A stretch of 56,969 bases of DNA from Prevotella sp. P5-50 (GTDB taxonomy: Bacteria; Bacteroidota; Bacteroidia; Bacteroidales; Bacteroidaceae): assembly GCF_002251295.1 (NCBI RefSeq), contig NZ_NPJA01000055.1:1-56969 (forward strand), given 5' to 3'. Positions 34,697-43,179 of the stretch are shown one piece after another. Every line of letters starts with the position of its first letter. Positions within the stretch are counted from its first letter, which is position 1. The notes under the pieces are model-generated. The model saw nothing but the letters and a program-made list of their open reading frames with translations, was not told the origin of the DNA and made no database searches. The position numbers and the translations under genes were made by a program.

Positions 34697-36838
34697 ATGG
34701 CAGTAATTGGAAAAATCAGAAGCTGGGGACCTGTCCTCGCCACCGTGATTGGATTGGCCCTCTTTGCTTTTATCGCCGAAGAAATGTTTCGCTCTTGCGA
34801 AGCAACAAACAACGAGAAACGTCAACAAGTCGGCGAAGTGTTAGGTAAGAAAGTGTCCGTTCAGGACTTTCAGGCAATGGTCGACGAGTATCAGGAAGTA
34901 ATCAAGATGACCCAAGGTCGCGAAAGCCTTTCTGACGATGAACTCAATCAGCTGAAAGACCAGATCTGGCAGGAAGTGGTCAATACCACCATCCTGGAGA
35001 AAGAGGCCAACGAATTAGGTCTGACCGTTACCGATGCAGAACTTCAGAATATCCTGAAGGCCGGTACCAACCCCATGTTGGCTCAGACTCCTTTCATCAA
35101 CCAGCAGACAGGACGTTTCGACGTAACCCAGCTCACCAAATTCCTTGATGAGTATAAGAAAATGCAGTCACAGCCACAACAGCAACAGGTTGCAGAGCAG
35201 TACAAGAAGATCTACGACTATTGGAAATTCATCGAGAAGCAGCTGCGTCAGCAGACGCTGATGATGAAATACCAGAGCCTCCTGGGTCATTGCCTGCTGT
35301 CTAACCCTGTTTCAGCAAAGATGGCTTTCGATGATAACAATATTGAAAGCAACATCACCTTGGCTGCTATCCCATACACCTCTATCAAAGACAACGAGGT
35401 GAAGATTGCCGACAGCGATCTGAAGGCTAAGTATGACGAGATGAAGGAAATGTTCAAACAGACCGTTGAAAGCCGCGACATCAAGTATGTTGACTTCCAG
35501 GTTCTCCCTTCAAAGACTGACCGTGCTGCGCTGAACAAGACCATGAGCGAAGCCAAGCTGAAACTTGAAAGCGGAATGACTCCTTCTGAAGTTGTTCGCA
35601 AAGCTCGGTCACAGGTTGCCTACACAGGCATTGCAGCCACCAAGCGTGCATTCCCAGCTGATGTAGCTGCCAAACTTGACTCTATGGCTGTAGGTCAGAC
35701 CTCTGCTGTTTTCGAAACAAGCTATGACAACACCTTGAACGTCATCAAGCTCATCGCTAAAGTAGAACAGCCAGACTCTATCGAGTTCCGCATGATTCAG
35801 GTAGGCGACGAAACAGCTGAAGCTGCAAAGCGTGCAGACAGCGTTTATACAGCCTTGAAGGGTAATGCTGATTTTGAAGCCCTCGCTAAGAAGTATGGTC
35901 AGACTGGTCAAAAGACATGGATGACTTCTGCCATGTACGAAAGTGCACAGACGCTCGATGCTGATACGAAGGCATACATCGCAGCCCTCAACAACACTGC
36001 TGTTGGCGAGGTAGTGAAGCTCAGTCTCTCACAGGCTAATATGGTACTTCAAGTGACCAACCGCAAGGCGATGACCACCAAATATGATGTTGCCATCATC
36101 AAGCACACTATTGATTTCTCTAAGGAAACCTACAACCAGGCATACAACAAGTTCAGCCAGTTTGTCAGTGAAAACAAAACACTGGAGGGACTGGAGAAGA
36201 ATGCTCAGAAATTTGGTTTCAAAGTGATGGAGCGTCAGGATATGGTCAATTCAGAGCACTATGTGGCAGGCGTACGCTCAACACGTGAAGCTATGAAATG
36301 GGTATTTGATGCTAAGCCAGGCGATGTTTCACCACTCTACGAATGTGGAAACAACGACCACATGATGGTTATTGCGCTGACCAAGATTCACCGTGTAGGC
36401 TATCGTAGCCTTGACGACGTGAAAGACATGGTACGTCAGGAAGTCATCCGCGATAAGAAGTTTGAAGTTGCCGCTGCTAAGTTGAATGGTGTTAAATCCA
36501 TTGCCGCTGCCAAGCAGAAGGGTGCTGTCATCAGCAATGTTGACCAGATCACATTCTCTGCTCCTGCATTCGTACAGAGCACAGGTGCCAGCGAGCCCGC
36601 TTTGAGTGGTGCAGTTTCAGCTGTTAAGCAGGGACAGATGTGTCAGGCTCCTGTCAAGGGCAATGGTGGTGCTTACATCTTCCAAGTGACTAAGCGCAGT
36701 CTGCAGGCAGGTGCTAAGTTTGACGTGAAGCAGCAGATGGCGATGCTTCAGCAGATGGCAATGCGTGCAGCAGGACGTTACATGCAGGAACTCAACCAGA
36801 AGGCTGAAGTAGTTGACAACCGCTACCTCTTCTTCTAA
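34697..36838 (+). CDS. ppiD: PpiD-like SurA_N/rotamase periplasmic chaperone
   Basis: A 713-residue inner-membrane-anchored foldase. One transmembrane helix (about 12-30) follows a short cytoplasmic start. A SurA_N-type helical region (about 48-230) contains LGKKVSVQDFQAMVDEY and DQIWQEVVNTTILEKEANELGLTVTDAELQ. Two parvulin-like rotamase segments follow, around 340-460 and 500-620. In E. coli PpiD works with SecYEG to catch emerging outer-membrane proteins; Bacteroidetes homologues share domains but differ in detail. It is followed by a strong terminator (36864-36900). Confidence 0.9.
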   Translation: MAVIGKIRSWGPVLATVIGLALFAFIAEEMFRSCEATNNEKRQQVGEVLGKKVSVQDFQAMVDEYQEVIKMTQGRESLSDDELNQLKDQIWQEVVNTTILEKEANELGLTVTDAELQNILKAGTNPMLAQTPFINQQTGRFDVTQLTKFLDEYKKMQSQPQQQQVAEQYKKIYDYWKFIEKQLRQQTLMMKYQSLLGHCLLSNPVSAKMAFDDNNIESNITLAAIPYTSIKDNEVKIADSDLKAKYDEMKEMFKQTVESRDIKYVDFQVLPSKTDRAALNKTMSEAKLKLESGMTPSEVVRKARSQVAYTGIAATKRAFPADVAAKLDSMAVGQTSAVFETSYDNTLNVIKLIAKVEQPDSIEFRMIQVGDETAEAAKRADSVYTALKGNADFEALAKKYGQTGQKTWMTSAMYESAQTLDADTKAYIAALNNTAVGEVVKLSLSQANMVLQVTNRKAMTTKYDVAIIKHTIDFSKETYNQAYNKFSQFVSENKTLEGLEKNAQKFGFKVMERQDMVNSEHYVAGVRSTREAMKWVFDAKPGDVSPLYECGNNDHMMVIALTKIHRVGYRSLDDVKDMVRQEVIRDKKFEVAAAKLNGVKSIAAAKQKGAVISNVDQITFSAPAFVQSTGASEPALSGAVSAVKQGQMCQAPVKGNGGAYIFQVTKRSLQAGAKFDVKQQMAMLQQMAMRAAGRYMQELNQKAEVVDNRYLFF

Positions 36839-36863
36839 AAGTAGAAACTGGAAGATAATATTT

Positions 36864-36900
36864 AAGCCCCATACCTTGAAGGTGTGGGGCTTATTTTTTT
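36864..36900 (+). terminator. Rho-independent terminator of ppiD
   Basis: AAGCCCCATACCTT (36864-36877) pairs with 36879-36892 with one wobble, followed by ATTTTTTT. It lies 26 bp past the ppiD stop. Confidence 0.88.
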
Positions 36901-36964
36901 GTAATCGATGTGTGGCAGGATCAAGCGAAATGTTTGTGTGGCATATCCCGAAACACTACCGATG

Positions 36965-37993
36965 TCAGACGGTTATTTCTCCACGGATGCTTTGCCGCAT
37001 GTAATATCTTACCGTTTCCGGATCATCAAAAATCGATTGCAGATACATCAGTTTGGTCACCGCATTTTCCACTGTTGAATCGTAGCCGCTGATGACCCCC
37101 GCTTCTTGTAACTGATACCCCGTGTCGTATCGGCCCATTTCTACTGCACCTTGAATACACTGGCTGATGTTGATCACCACCTTGCCGTTGTGCGTAGCCT
37201 CTTTCAGCGCGTGCATCACCCAAGGTCGTTGTGGGGCATTGCCCGAACCGAAGGTACGCATGACGATACTCTTCAGATTTGGTGTGGCAATCACGTGGCG
37301 CACCAAGTCTTCGCGTATGCCGGGAAAGAGCGAGAATATAATCACATTATTGTCGAGCTTGAAATGCGGGATCATCGGTTTGTCCCAATCCGGTTTGAGC
37401 ATCCTTTCCGTATGGTAGGTGATATTAATTCCAGCATCCACAAGATGAGGATAGTTGAACGACTCGAAAGCATTAAACTCCTCAGCACTTTGCTTCGTTG
37501 TCCTGTTGCCTCGTAGCAGGCGTCCATTGAAATAAATGCCAACCTCAGGGACGAGCGCATGACCCTCATGGTCTTTCGCTGCAGCAATCTCTATCGAGGT
37601 GATGAGATTCTCCTTTCCGTCCGTTCTCAACATCCCGATGGGCAGCTGCGACCCTGTGATGATGACCGCCTTGGTGAGGTTTTCCAGCAGATAGGATAGG
37701 GCAGAGGCAGTATATGCCATGGTGTCAGTACCGTGAAGCACGACAAATCCATCGTATGCGTCATAGTGACTGGCGATGATGTGACTCAGTTCAGTCCATC
37801 GGGCAGGCGTCATGTCGCTGGAGTCGATAGGAGGCTCAAACTGTATGGTATCAATCTTCGTGTCAAACTGTTTGAGTTCTGGCACATTGTAGAGCAGGTG
37901 CTCAAAATCGAAAGGTTCCAAAGCGCCTGTGTGTGGATTTCGGTTCATACCGATTGTTCCACCTGTGTAAATGAGTAGGATTTTGCTTTGCAT
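36965..37993 (-). CDS. ansA: Type I (cytoplasmic) L-asparaginase
   Basis: A 342-residue asparaginase that hydrolyses asparagine to aspartate and ammonia. It starts MQSKILLIYTGGTIGMN, with the first active-site Thr in GGTIG, then VVLHGTDTMAYTASALSYLLEN for the second catalytic segment. Without a signal peptide it is cytoplasmic. The frame can be extended to 38050, but the added residues are not family-like; I start at 37993. Divergent from the AraC-type regulator at 38200. A TAACTTCG box about 30 bp upstream, one mismatch from consensus, is a weak promoter candidate. Confidence 0.9.
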   Translation of the reverse strand: MQSKILLIYTGGTIGMNRNPHTGALEPFDFEHLLYNVPELKQFDTKIDTIQFEPPIDSSDMTPARWTELSHIIASHYDAYDGFVVLHGTDTMAYTASALSYLLENLTKAVIITGSQLPIGMLRTDGKENLITSIEIAAAKDHEGHALVPEVGIYFNGRLLRGNRTTKQSAEEFNAFESFNYPHLVDAGINITYHTERMLKPDWDKPMIPHFKLDNNVIIFSLFPGIREDLVRHVIATPNLKSIVMRTFGSGNAPQRPWVMHALKEATHNGKVVINISQCIQGAVEMGRYDTGYQLQEAGVISGYDSTVENAVTKLMYLQSIFDDPETVRYYMRQSIRGEITV

Positions 37994-38145
37994 CTTGCTG
38001 AAAATGTTTATAGACCGCTGCGAAGTTACAAATAAAAAGTGAAACTCCAAAGAAATTAGCCGATATTAGGGTTAGGAAGTTACACTTTGTTTAAAATCGA
38101 AGAAAAAAAACGGCGTTAAGTTTTCTTTTTTCCATTATTATTTCG

Positions 38146-38153
38146 TAATTTTG
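38146..38153 (+). promoter_or_regulatory. -7 promoter box of the membrane AraC gene (TAATTTTG)
   Basis: TAATTTTG fits TAnnTTTG and lies 46 bp upstream of the ATG at 38200. No TTTG element at 19-21 bp. Confidence 0.6.
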
Positions 38154-38199
38154 CATTTACTAAAAACATAACGCTACTTACAAAAAAAGGACGACACCG

Positions 38200-39240
38200 A
38201 TGATTGATTCGCTCACCTATTATATATATGGTCTGTGTACCATGTTTTATTCTATGATGGCATGGATGTTTTGGCGCAAAGGAAGCGATATGCTCTCACG
38301 GCTGTTTTCCATCCTCATGATTATCACCTGTGCAGAGAGTTTCAAGGACCTTTTCCTCTACATAGAAAACCAGAACATAATGAACGATGGTCTGTGGAAC
38401 GAACTCACAGCCATGGACATGGTGGTGATACCGATCTATAATTTCATCCTCAAGGAACTTGTTAAGCCCGGATGGCTTACTTGGAAGAAAGTCATACTCC
38501 ATGAGACCGTTTTTATTGTCCTCATCGCAGTACTGTTTATAACCAATGCACCTATTTGGTTTCACTGCCTTGTAGGGTGGGGCGCCATCTATGGTATCGG
38601 CACACTTGTCGTAACCTTGATGCTCATTTCCGACTACCATCGCCAGTTGAAAGACCGCTTCTCCTATCAGGAAAATACCAATCTCAACTGGTTGCAAGGC
38701 GTATTGTTCTGCTTCTTCTTTATCCTCATCGTATGGACCATAGCCTCTTTACGGCGCACAGCGTATGCTGACGACCTATACATGATATGCTCGCTGGCAT
38801 TATGGATGGTATTGAGCTATTTTCTGTATCGCCACGAATCTGTCATAGACGAACTCGTCAATACTGAAACCATCGACGAACCACAAGATGAAAGTGATAT
38901 GGAGCAGAGTACAATAGCCACTATCGTGCAACGGTTGTTCTATCAGGAACAAATCTACCTCAACCCCAAACTTAAACTTTCAGATGTTGCCACGCTGGTT
39001 GGTACCAACCGTACCTATCTCAGCAGATATTTCAACCAGGAAAACGGTCAGACCTTCTATGATTATGTCAACAAACTACGCATCAGTCATGCCGAACATC
39101 TGCTCCGCACCACATCTGATTCGCTGGCAATCGTGGCAGAAAAATCAGGTTTCAACTCCCAATCTACGTTCCGCCGTGTATTTGCATGCTATCATGACTG
39201 TTCACCCATAGAATATCGTAAAATCCACACATCGTCCTGA
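38200..39240 (+). CDS. Membrane-bound AraC-family transcriptional regulator
   Basis: A 346-residue protein. About seven hydrophobic segments (about 7-26, 31-46, 71-89, 99-117, 121-143, 164-183, 193-210) form a 7TM-like sensor. The C-terminal AraC-type DNA-binding domain (about 240-343) contains LSDVATLVGTNRTYLSRYFNQ and LAIVAEKSGFNSQSTFRRVF, the two helix-turn-helix motifs. It would sense something in or outside the membrane and activate genes from the membrane. It sits next to the uncharacterised membrane protein at 39412, whose upstream region has three TTTACC repeats that this protein could bind. Confidence 0.88.
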   Translation: MIDSLTYYIYGLCTMFYSMMAWMFWRKGSDMLSRLFSILMIITCAESFKDLFLYIENQNIMNDGLWNELTAMDMVVIPIYNFILKELVKPGWLTWKKVILHETVFIVLIAVLFITNAPIWFHCLVGWGAIYGIGTLVVTLMLISDYHRQLKDRFSYQENTNLNWLQGVLFCFFFILIVWTIASLRRTAYADDLYMICSLALWMVLSYFLYRHESVIDELVNTETIDEPQDESDMEQSTIATIVQRLFYQEQIYLNPKLKLSDVATLVGTNRTYLSRYFNQENGQTFYDYVNKLRISHAEHLLRTTSDSLAIVAEKSGFNSQSTFRRVFACYHDCSPIEYRKIHTSS

Positions 39241-39250
39241 TACTAAGCTG

Positions 39251-39335
39251 TTTTTACCCGATGAACATCAGTGTTTACCAAATGGTAGATGCTGATTTTG
39301 TTTTAATGAGCATGTTTTTTTACCCAATGAAACAC
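39251..39335 (+). promoter_or_regulatory. Three TTTACC direct repeats upstream of the 39412 gene
   Basis: TTTACCCGATG (39253), TTTACCAAATG (39274) and TTTACCCAATG (39319). The first two are 21 bp apart, two helical turns, and the third lies just before the -7 box at 39355. AraC-type regulators commonly bind direct repeats in such arrangements. A fourth weak copy is near 39390. Binding by the neighbouring regulator is inference only. Confidence 0.4.
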
Positions 39336-39354
39336 GATTTATTAATAAAAGCAT

Positions 39355-39362
39355 TACCTTTG
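39355..39362 (+). promoter_or_regulatory. -7 promoter box of the coiled-coil membrane protein gene (TACCTTTG)
   Basis: TACCTTTG fits TAnnTTTG; the leader to the ATG at 39412 is about 45 nt. No clear -33 TTTG is present, which would fit activator dependence. Confidence 0.6.
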
Positions 39363-39411
39363 CGACATCGTAGTCGACAAGACAATTATTACTTAACCCA
39401 ATAAAACAATT

Positions 39412-40575
39412 ATGGACGAACAGCAACAAAAAAACTATGACGCTTGGGGTTACCTTGACCAAGCTCTTTTCACCTCATCGCATGTGAAAGCAAAAGACAT
39501 CAAGATGGGAAGTACCGACTGGGCCAACGTCTATCCGACCTCACCAGAAGAAATCGACCGCATGGAGGATCTCATCCAGCAGGCACAGGCTTCGGCAGAT
39601 GATCCTAACGACGAACAGTTCAATGAGCGCATACGCGACCTAAAAGAGGTGGTGCACTATTCTCGCAAGCGTCACCGTACTTGGAAATTGGCACTTATCG
39701 CTGGAAGCATTCTCGGTGCCTGCATCTTTTGGTATTTCAGCAACCTAGATCAGGAATCAGTCCAAAACCGCCAGAAAGACGTGAAGATAGTAGAGTTGTG
39801 GCAGAAAGCCGACACCACTATTGCTTATCAGAAGATGGATACCGTCCTTTGGGAAAGGAATTTAAACTACAACGAGCGCCTCAATGGTGCCAATGCATAT
39901 AAAGCCTACTATCTCACCGATTATAACCAGAGGGCAGAGAGTTCACGCCTCAATTCTGCAAAATACAAGCAGCAGGCAGACACCGCCTCTACCGACGAAA
40001 GGAAGAAAGCCTATTTGAAGTCTTCCGAAAAGGAACAGGAAGACTACGAGAAATACAAGAAGCGCTTTGAGGAACTCGCAGCAAAAGATTTCAAGGCTGT
40101 GAAAGAACTGGCGCTGAAAGATACCCAGGGAGCTGTTGACTCTATGAAGAGCAGCAGCAATACCAAACGTGCGTGGATGATCTACCTCATCATTCTCATC
40201 CCGCTATATATCATATCAGGCTACCCCAGAGGCTATATATTATCACGTCACCGTCGCCAGGCAAGTCTCATGCGAGGCTTGCAGAAGTGGGGATTCCGTT
40301 TGGCAGCATTCTTCTTCGGAGTAGGTCTTGCCATGCAGTTACTCCCCGACGATATTGTGAAATATCGCTATTCCAACGGCTATACGGAGACCCGTAGAGA
40401 GGTCACCCCCGCCAACTTCATCTATATCGTGATGAAGATCGGACTGATGGTTGTGGGCGTATTTATCTTCTGTTTCATCTCAGTTTTCATTATGACATTC
40501 GAAACCGTCACAGGTCTGATTCGTAATTTCAACTGGCAAGAGATTTTAAGCAAGAAGACTCAGCCACAGAGCTGA
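39412..40575 (+). CDS. Uncharacterised membrane protein with extracytoplasmic coiled coil
   Basis: A 387-residue protein of no family I recognise. Residues 1-90 are hydrophilic and charged, and presumably cytoplasmic. TM1 is at about 91-109. Residues 110-253 are a large loop with a Lys/Glu/Gln-rich coiled-coil stretch (about 170-245), predicted outside. Three more hydrophobic segments follow: 254-272, 295-312, and 338-362, with a short basic loop after TM2 (RGYILSRHRRQ). A likely topology is N-in, C-in with four helices. It has its own -7 box and upstream repeats, and a terminator follows at 40632-40666. Confidence 0.75.
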   Translation: MDEQQQKNYDAWGYLDQALFTSSHVKAKDIKMGSTDWANVYPTSPEEIDRMEDLIQQAQASADDPNDEQFNERIRDLKEVVHYSRKRHRTWKLALIAGSILGACIFWYFSNLDQESVQNRQKDVKIVELWQKADTTIAYQKMDTVLWERNLNYNERLNGANAYKAYYLTDYNQRAESSRLNSAKYKQQADTASTDERKKAYLKSSEKEQEDYEKYKKRFEELAAKDFKAVKELALKDTQGAVDSMKSSSNTKRAWMIYLIILIPLYIISGYPRGYILSRHRRQASLMRGLQKWGFRLAAFFFGVGLAMQLLPDDIVKYRYSNGYTETRREVTPANFIYIVMKIGLMVVGVFIFCFISVFIMTFETVTGLIRNFNWQEILSKKTQPQS

Positions 40576-40631
40576 AACATTTAGAATTACTTAGTTTGCG
40601 TAGGTCCGTTCCCACAGGACCAAAAGAAATG

Positions 40632-40666
40632 AAGGGTGCATCTTTGGGTGCACCCTTTCCATTTTC
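40632..40666 (+). terminator. Terminator of the gene ending at 40575
   Basis: AAGGGTGCA (40632-40640) pairs with TGCACCCTT (40649-40657); then TCCATTTTC. The T-run is imperfect. A second small stem (GGTCC/GGACC, 40603-40621) lies just upstream. Confidence 0.6.
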
Positions 40667-40700
40667 TGCCAATGAAACTTACCCGCTTCTTGTTCGTCAT

Positions 40701-40758
40701 TTCGTTTTAGGAAACAGTTATCTGTTATTTGTAACGCAAAAAATTCGTTTTAGGAAAC
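40701..40758. repeat. Pair of 15-bp direct repeats between convergent genes
   Basis: TTCGTTTTAGGAAAC occurs at 40701-40715 and again at 40744-40758, 43 bp apart. They lie in the 3' intergenic region shared with the outer-membrane gene on the minus strand. Function unknown. Confidence 0.75.
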
Positions 40759-40828
40759 TTAGAGTGTAATCCGTGTAAAGTATTACCTTAAATAATTCCG
40801 TCATTTCTGACCTTAAAAATTTCTGCGG

Positions 40829-41500
40829 TTACAAAATGCAGGCTCTTACTCCGAGTGATAAGCCGATGATGTCATTCAGACTGACGGCATGATCGAGGAT
40901 CATCGAGCGGATATATAGGTCGCACGAACTGATTTCATAAAAGAACGAAATGTTTTTAGCAAACAATTTCGTGCGGTGGTTGGGAATGGTCATGGTGACA
41001 CGCTGGCCTAACGCGATATTGAGTCTGAATTTTGTTGACATGAAATTGTAGTAGGCATCGGGATAGCGCCTGGGCTGTGATTTCCAGAACTCATGACCAT
41101 AGACGGTATTGATGTAAATGCTGGCGGTCAGCGGTTCGATACTCCACCCGTTTTTCATGCTATGACTCCACGGAACGAAGTTCTGCTTGAGCGTCATGGT
41201 GAGTTTGCCACGTGTGCTTTGGTGGGCAGGAATATAACCGAAGAGAAGGTCGGTTTCCCATTGTCGGCGGTTACCATAATCCCATCCCAATCCAGCAGAG
41301 ACCACACCCATGTTGCCTGCGTTCTGAATGATGAATTGTGTGGGAATCAGCGCGGCCCAATGCTTACGGTAACGGTGCACGCGCTTGTCATAATAACTCT
41401 CTTTTGCCTTTTCCACGTATGTGGTGTCTGGTGGGAGTGCTTGGGCACGGAACACCACGAGGAGCATGATCAGACTAAAAATGAACCTCTTCTTCATCAT
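40829..41500 (-). CDS. Secreted outer-membrane-type protein of unknown function
   Basis: A 223-residue protein with signal peptide MMKKRFIFSLIMLLVVFRAQALP. The mature part has alternating hydrophobic and aromatic strand-like segments (LIPTQFIIQNAGNMGVVSAGLGWDYG, TDLLFGYIPAHQS, LTMTLKQNFVPW, RSMILDHAVSLNDIIGLSLGVR), suggestive of a small outer-membrane barrel. The sequence ends with ACIL rather than an aromatic residue. It overlaps the metallophosphoesterase gene by 26 bp and is the last gene of the minus-strand sensor-kinase run. Confidence 0.65.
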   Translation of the reverse strand: MMKKRFIFSLIMLLVVFRAQALPPDTTYVEKAKESYYDKRVHRYRKHWAALIPTQFIIQNAGNMGVVSAGLGWDYGNRRQWETDLLFGYIPAHQSTRGKLTMTLKQNFVPWSHSMKNGWSIEPLTASIYINTVYGHEFWKSQPRRYPDAYYNFMSTKFRLNIALGQRVTMTIPNHRTKLFAKNISFFYEISSCDLYIRSMILDHAVSLNDIIGLSLGVRACIL

Positions 41501-42320
41501 ATCCCTCCTTTCTGATTGTGATGATGCGATAGATGCGGTGGTCGGAACAGTCGATGCCGTAGAACAGCAGTCCGTCGCTGTAAATATTGTTCACTACGCT
41601 ATTGTGGTTGTGACCATAGACGCAAAACATGAGATGGGGCAGAAAGTCTATATATCTTCGAAATGCCTTTGCCACATTATTGTTGAACTGGTCGCTATAG
41701 GGTGGGGCGTGCATGATGATGACGGTACGGTCAAACTCATCGGCACGCGCGGTAATCTCCTGTTCAATATAGTCGAAATTGGGTACTGCCGCCATATAAT
41801 CATATTCTGTGGCATTGGTGTTGAGACAGAGAAATTTGACGCGTCCTGCGATGAATGAGAAATCCAAGGATCCGTAGAGTACTTGGTATGACTGATCGCC
41901 CGTGCCTAAGAAATCGTGGTTGCCTATCAATGCCACATAAGGTACATCCAGCTTCTGAAGGATCTTCCGTGTCCGTTCATACTCCTTTTTCGTGCCCGTG
42001 TCGGTGAGGTCTCCACAATGCACCACGAAATCGATGTCGTTACGCTTGTTGATGTCGTCAATCTCTGCCTTGGTATTGGTGTACCAGCCATGGGTGTCGC
42101 TGATGAAAGCGATGCGCAGGGAGTCTCTTGATGCAAACCGTTGTTCTATTTCGGCGATGGCCTGCTTGTTATGATGGGTCTCGCCTTTGTAGTTGACATC
42201 GTAGGGATGAACATCAAAAACGTCGTTGCACGCCGTCAGGAGACAGATCATGGCCATGCACAGAAAGAGGATGGTCTGCTTGGAACGCTTGTTGATATCG
42301 TTGTTGCTTTCAGTTTTCAT
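41475..42320 (-). CDS. Metallophosphoesterase lipoprotein
   Basis: About 281 residues from ATG 42320. A lipoprotein signal (MKTESNNDINKRSKQTILFL, lipobox CLLTAC) is followed by a calcineurin-like phosphoesterase domain with its five metal-binding motifs: FISDTHG, HCGDLTDTG, GNHDF, MHAPPYS, and YGHNHNS. It therefore has a complete two-metal phosphoesterase site facing the periplasm or outer membrane. The substrate is unknown; the family includes phosphatases and phosphodiesterases. The longer frame start at 42422 is not needed and would lose the lipoprotein signal. It sits 43 bp after the LytTR regulator. Confidence 0.85.
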   Translation of the reverse strand: MKTESNNDINKRSKQTILFLCMAMICLLTACNDVFDVHPYDVNYKGETHHNKQAIAEIEQRFASRDSLRIAFISDTHGWYTNTKAEIDDINKRNDIDFVVHCGDLTDTGTKKEYERTRKILQKLDVPYVALIGNHDFLGTGDQSYQVLYGSLDFSFIAGRVKFLCLNTNATEYDYMAAVPNFDYIEQEITARADEFDRTVIIMHAPPYSDQFNNNVAKAFRRYIDFLPHLMFCVYGHNHNSVVNNIYSDGLLFYGIDCSDHRIYRIITIRKEGYDEEEVHF

Positions 42321-42363
42321 GATGGTGATGGATATATTATTTCTTTTTGTCGGCAACAGCGGT

Positions 42364-43131
42364 TCAAATGGTATTAAACCGACTGATGAGTTTCTTGCGA
42401 TAGAGCCGTGCCACCTTGACATGCTGAATTTGTTCGAAGGGCGGATAGAGGCGACACGTATTGTCGCACACTTCCATCAAACAGTTGATATTGATGACAA
42501 AGCGCTGGCTCACCTGTACAAAACAAGGGTCGAGGGCGAGCAATGTTTCACAGTTGACGTTACGTTTCAGGCGTATGGGTTCTTCACATCCCGACACAAC
42601 GACTTCCCAGATTCGCTGGTCACTATTGTAGTAAAAGAGTCCGATGTCGGCAATGGAAACCACTCGAAAGTCAGAGAAGTTGGTATTGAAAATCAGTTTT
42701 TCGCGGTCGCGCCGTACAGTACTGTTGATGTCGGCAGGATTGTTGTCAGGCGCCTTCTGGTTGGAGGATTCGATATGGAGGCGTAAGCGCTGAATCATCA
42801 CCGAGAGTTCGTCGCGGTCAACGGGTTTGAGTAGAAAGTCGAATGCCTCGTTACGAAACGAAGAAAGCATCGAGTCCTTATGTCCGGTGTACATCACCAC
42901 CCGGCAACGTCCTTGCGTCAGACGTTTCACCTCGCGGATGAAATCCACTCCCGACATGCCCGGCAGTTCTACATCAAGAAAGACGAGGTCAGGAGAAGCT
43001 ACCTTGATCTGACCTTCTGCCACCGTGGTGTTGCAGGCGCTTCCCACCACTTCAATATCGTCGTATTCCAAGAGCATGCGGCTCAGAGTTTCGATGGATA
43101 GAATCTCGTCGTCTATGATGATTGTTTTCAT
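42364..43131 (-). CDS. LytTR-type response regulator
   Basis: A 255-residue regulator: receiver domain (1-120) with DDE (7-9), phosphoacceptor Asp53 in FLDVELPG and Lys around 102 in LLKPVD; then a LytTR DNA-binding domain (about 150-250; IADIGLFYYNSDQRIWEVV, LKRNVNCETLLALDPCFVQVSQRFVINI). LytTR proteins bind imperfect direct repeats. It is 48 bp downstream of the sensor kinase and upstream of the metallophosphoesterase and outer-membrane genes, which may be its targets. Confidence 0.93.
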   Translation of the reverse strand: MKTIIIDDEILSIETLSRMLLEYDDIEVVGSACNTTVAEGQIKVASPDLVFLDVELPGMSGVDFIREVKRLTQGRCRVVMYTGHKDSMLSSFRNEAFDFLLKPVDRDELSVMIQRLRLHIESSNQKAPDNNPADINSTVRRDREKLIFNTNFSDFRVVSIADIGLFYYNSDQRIWEVVVSGCEEPIRLKRNVNCETLLALDPCFVQVSQRFVININCLMEVCDNTCRLYPPFEQIQHVKVARLYRKKLISRFNTI

Positions 43132-43179
43132 AAGTATTTAATTTATAGTGTAACAGTTTAAATTCGTAAAATATTTACT

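Noticed and set aside
40760..40800. Third copy of the CACGGA/CCGTG repeat near AATCCGTGTAAAG
   Set aside because: Only short words (CCGTG, AATAATT) are shared and the order is incomplete.
42321..42422. Upstream extension of the metallophosphoesterase
   Set aside because: It would bury the lipoprotein signal 34 residues inside the protein.
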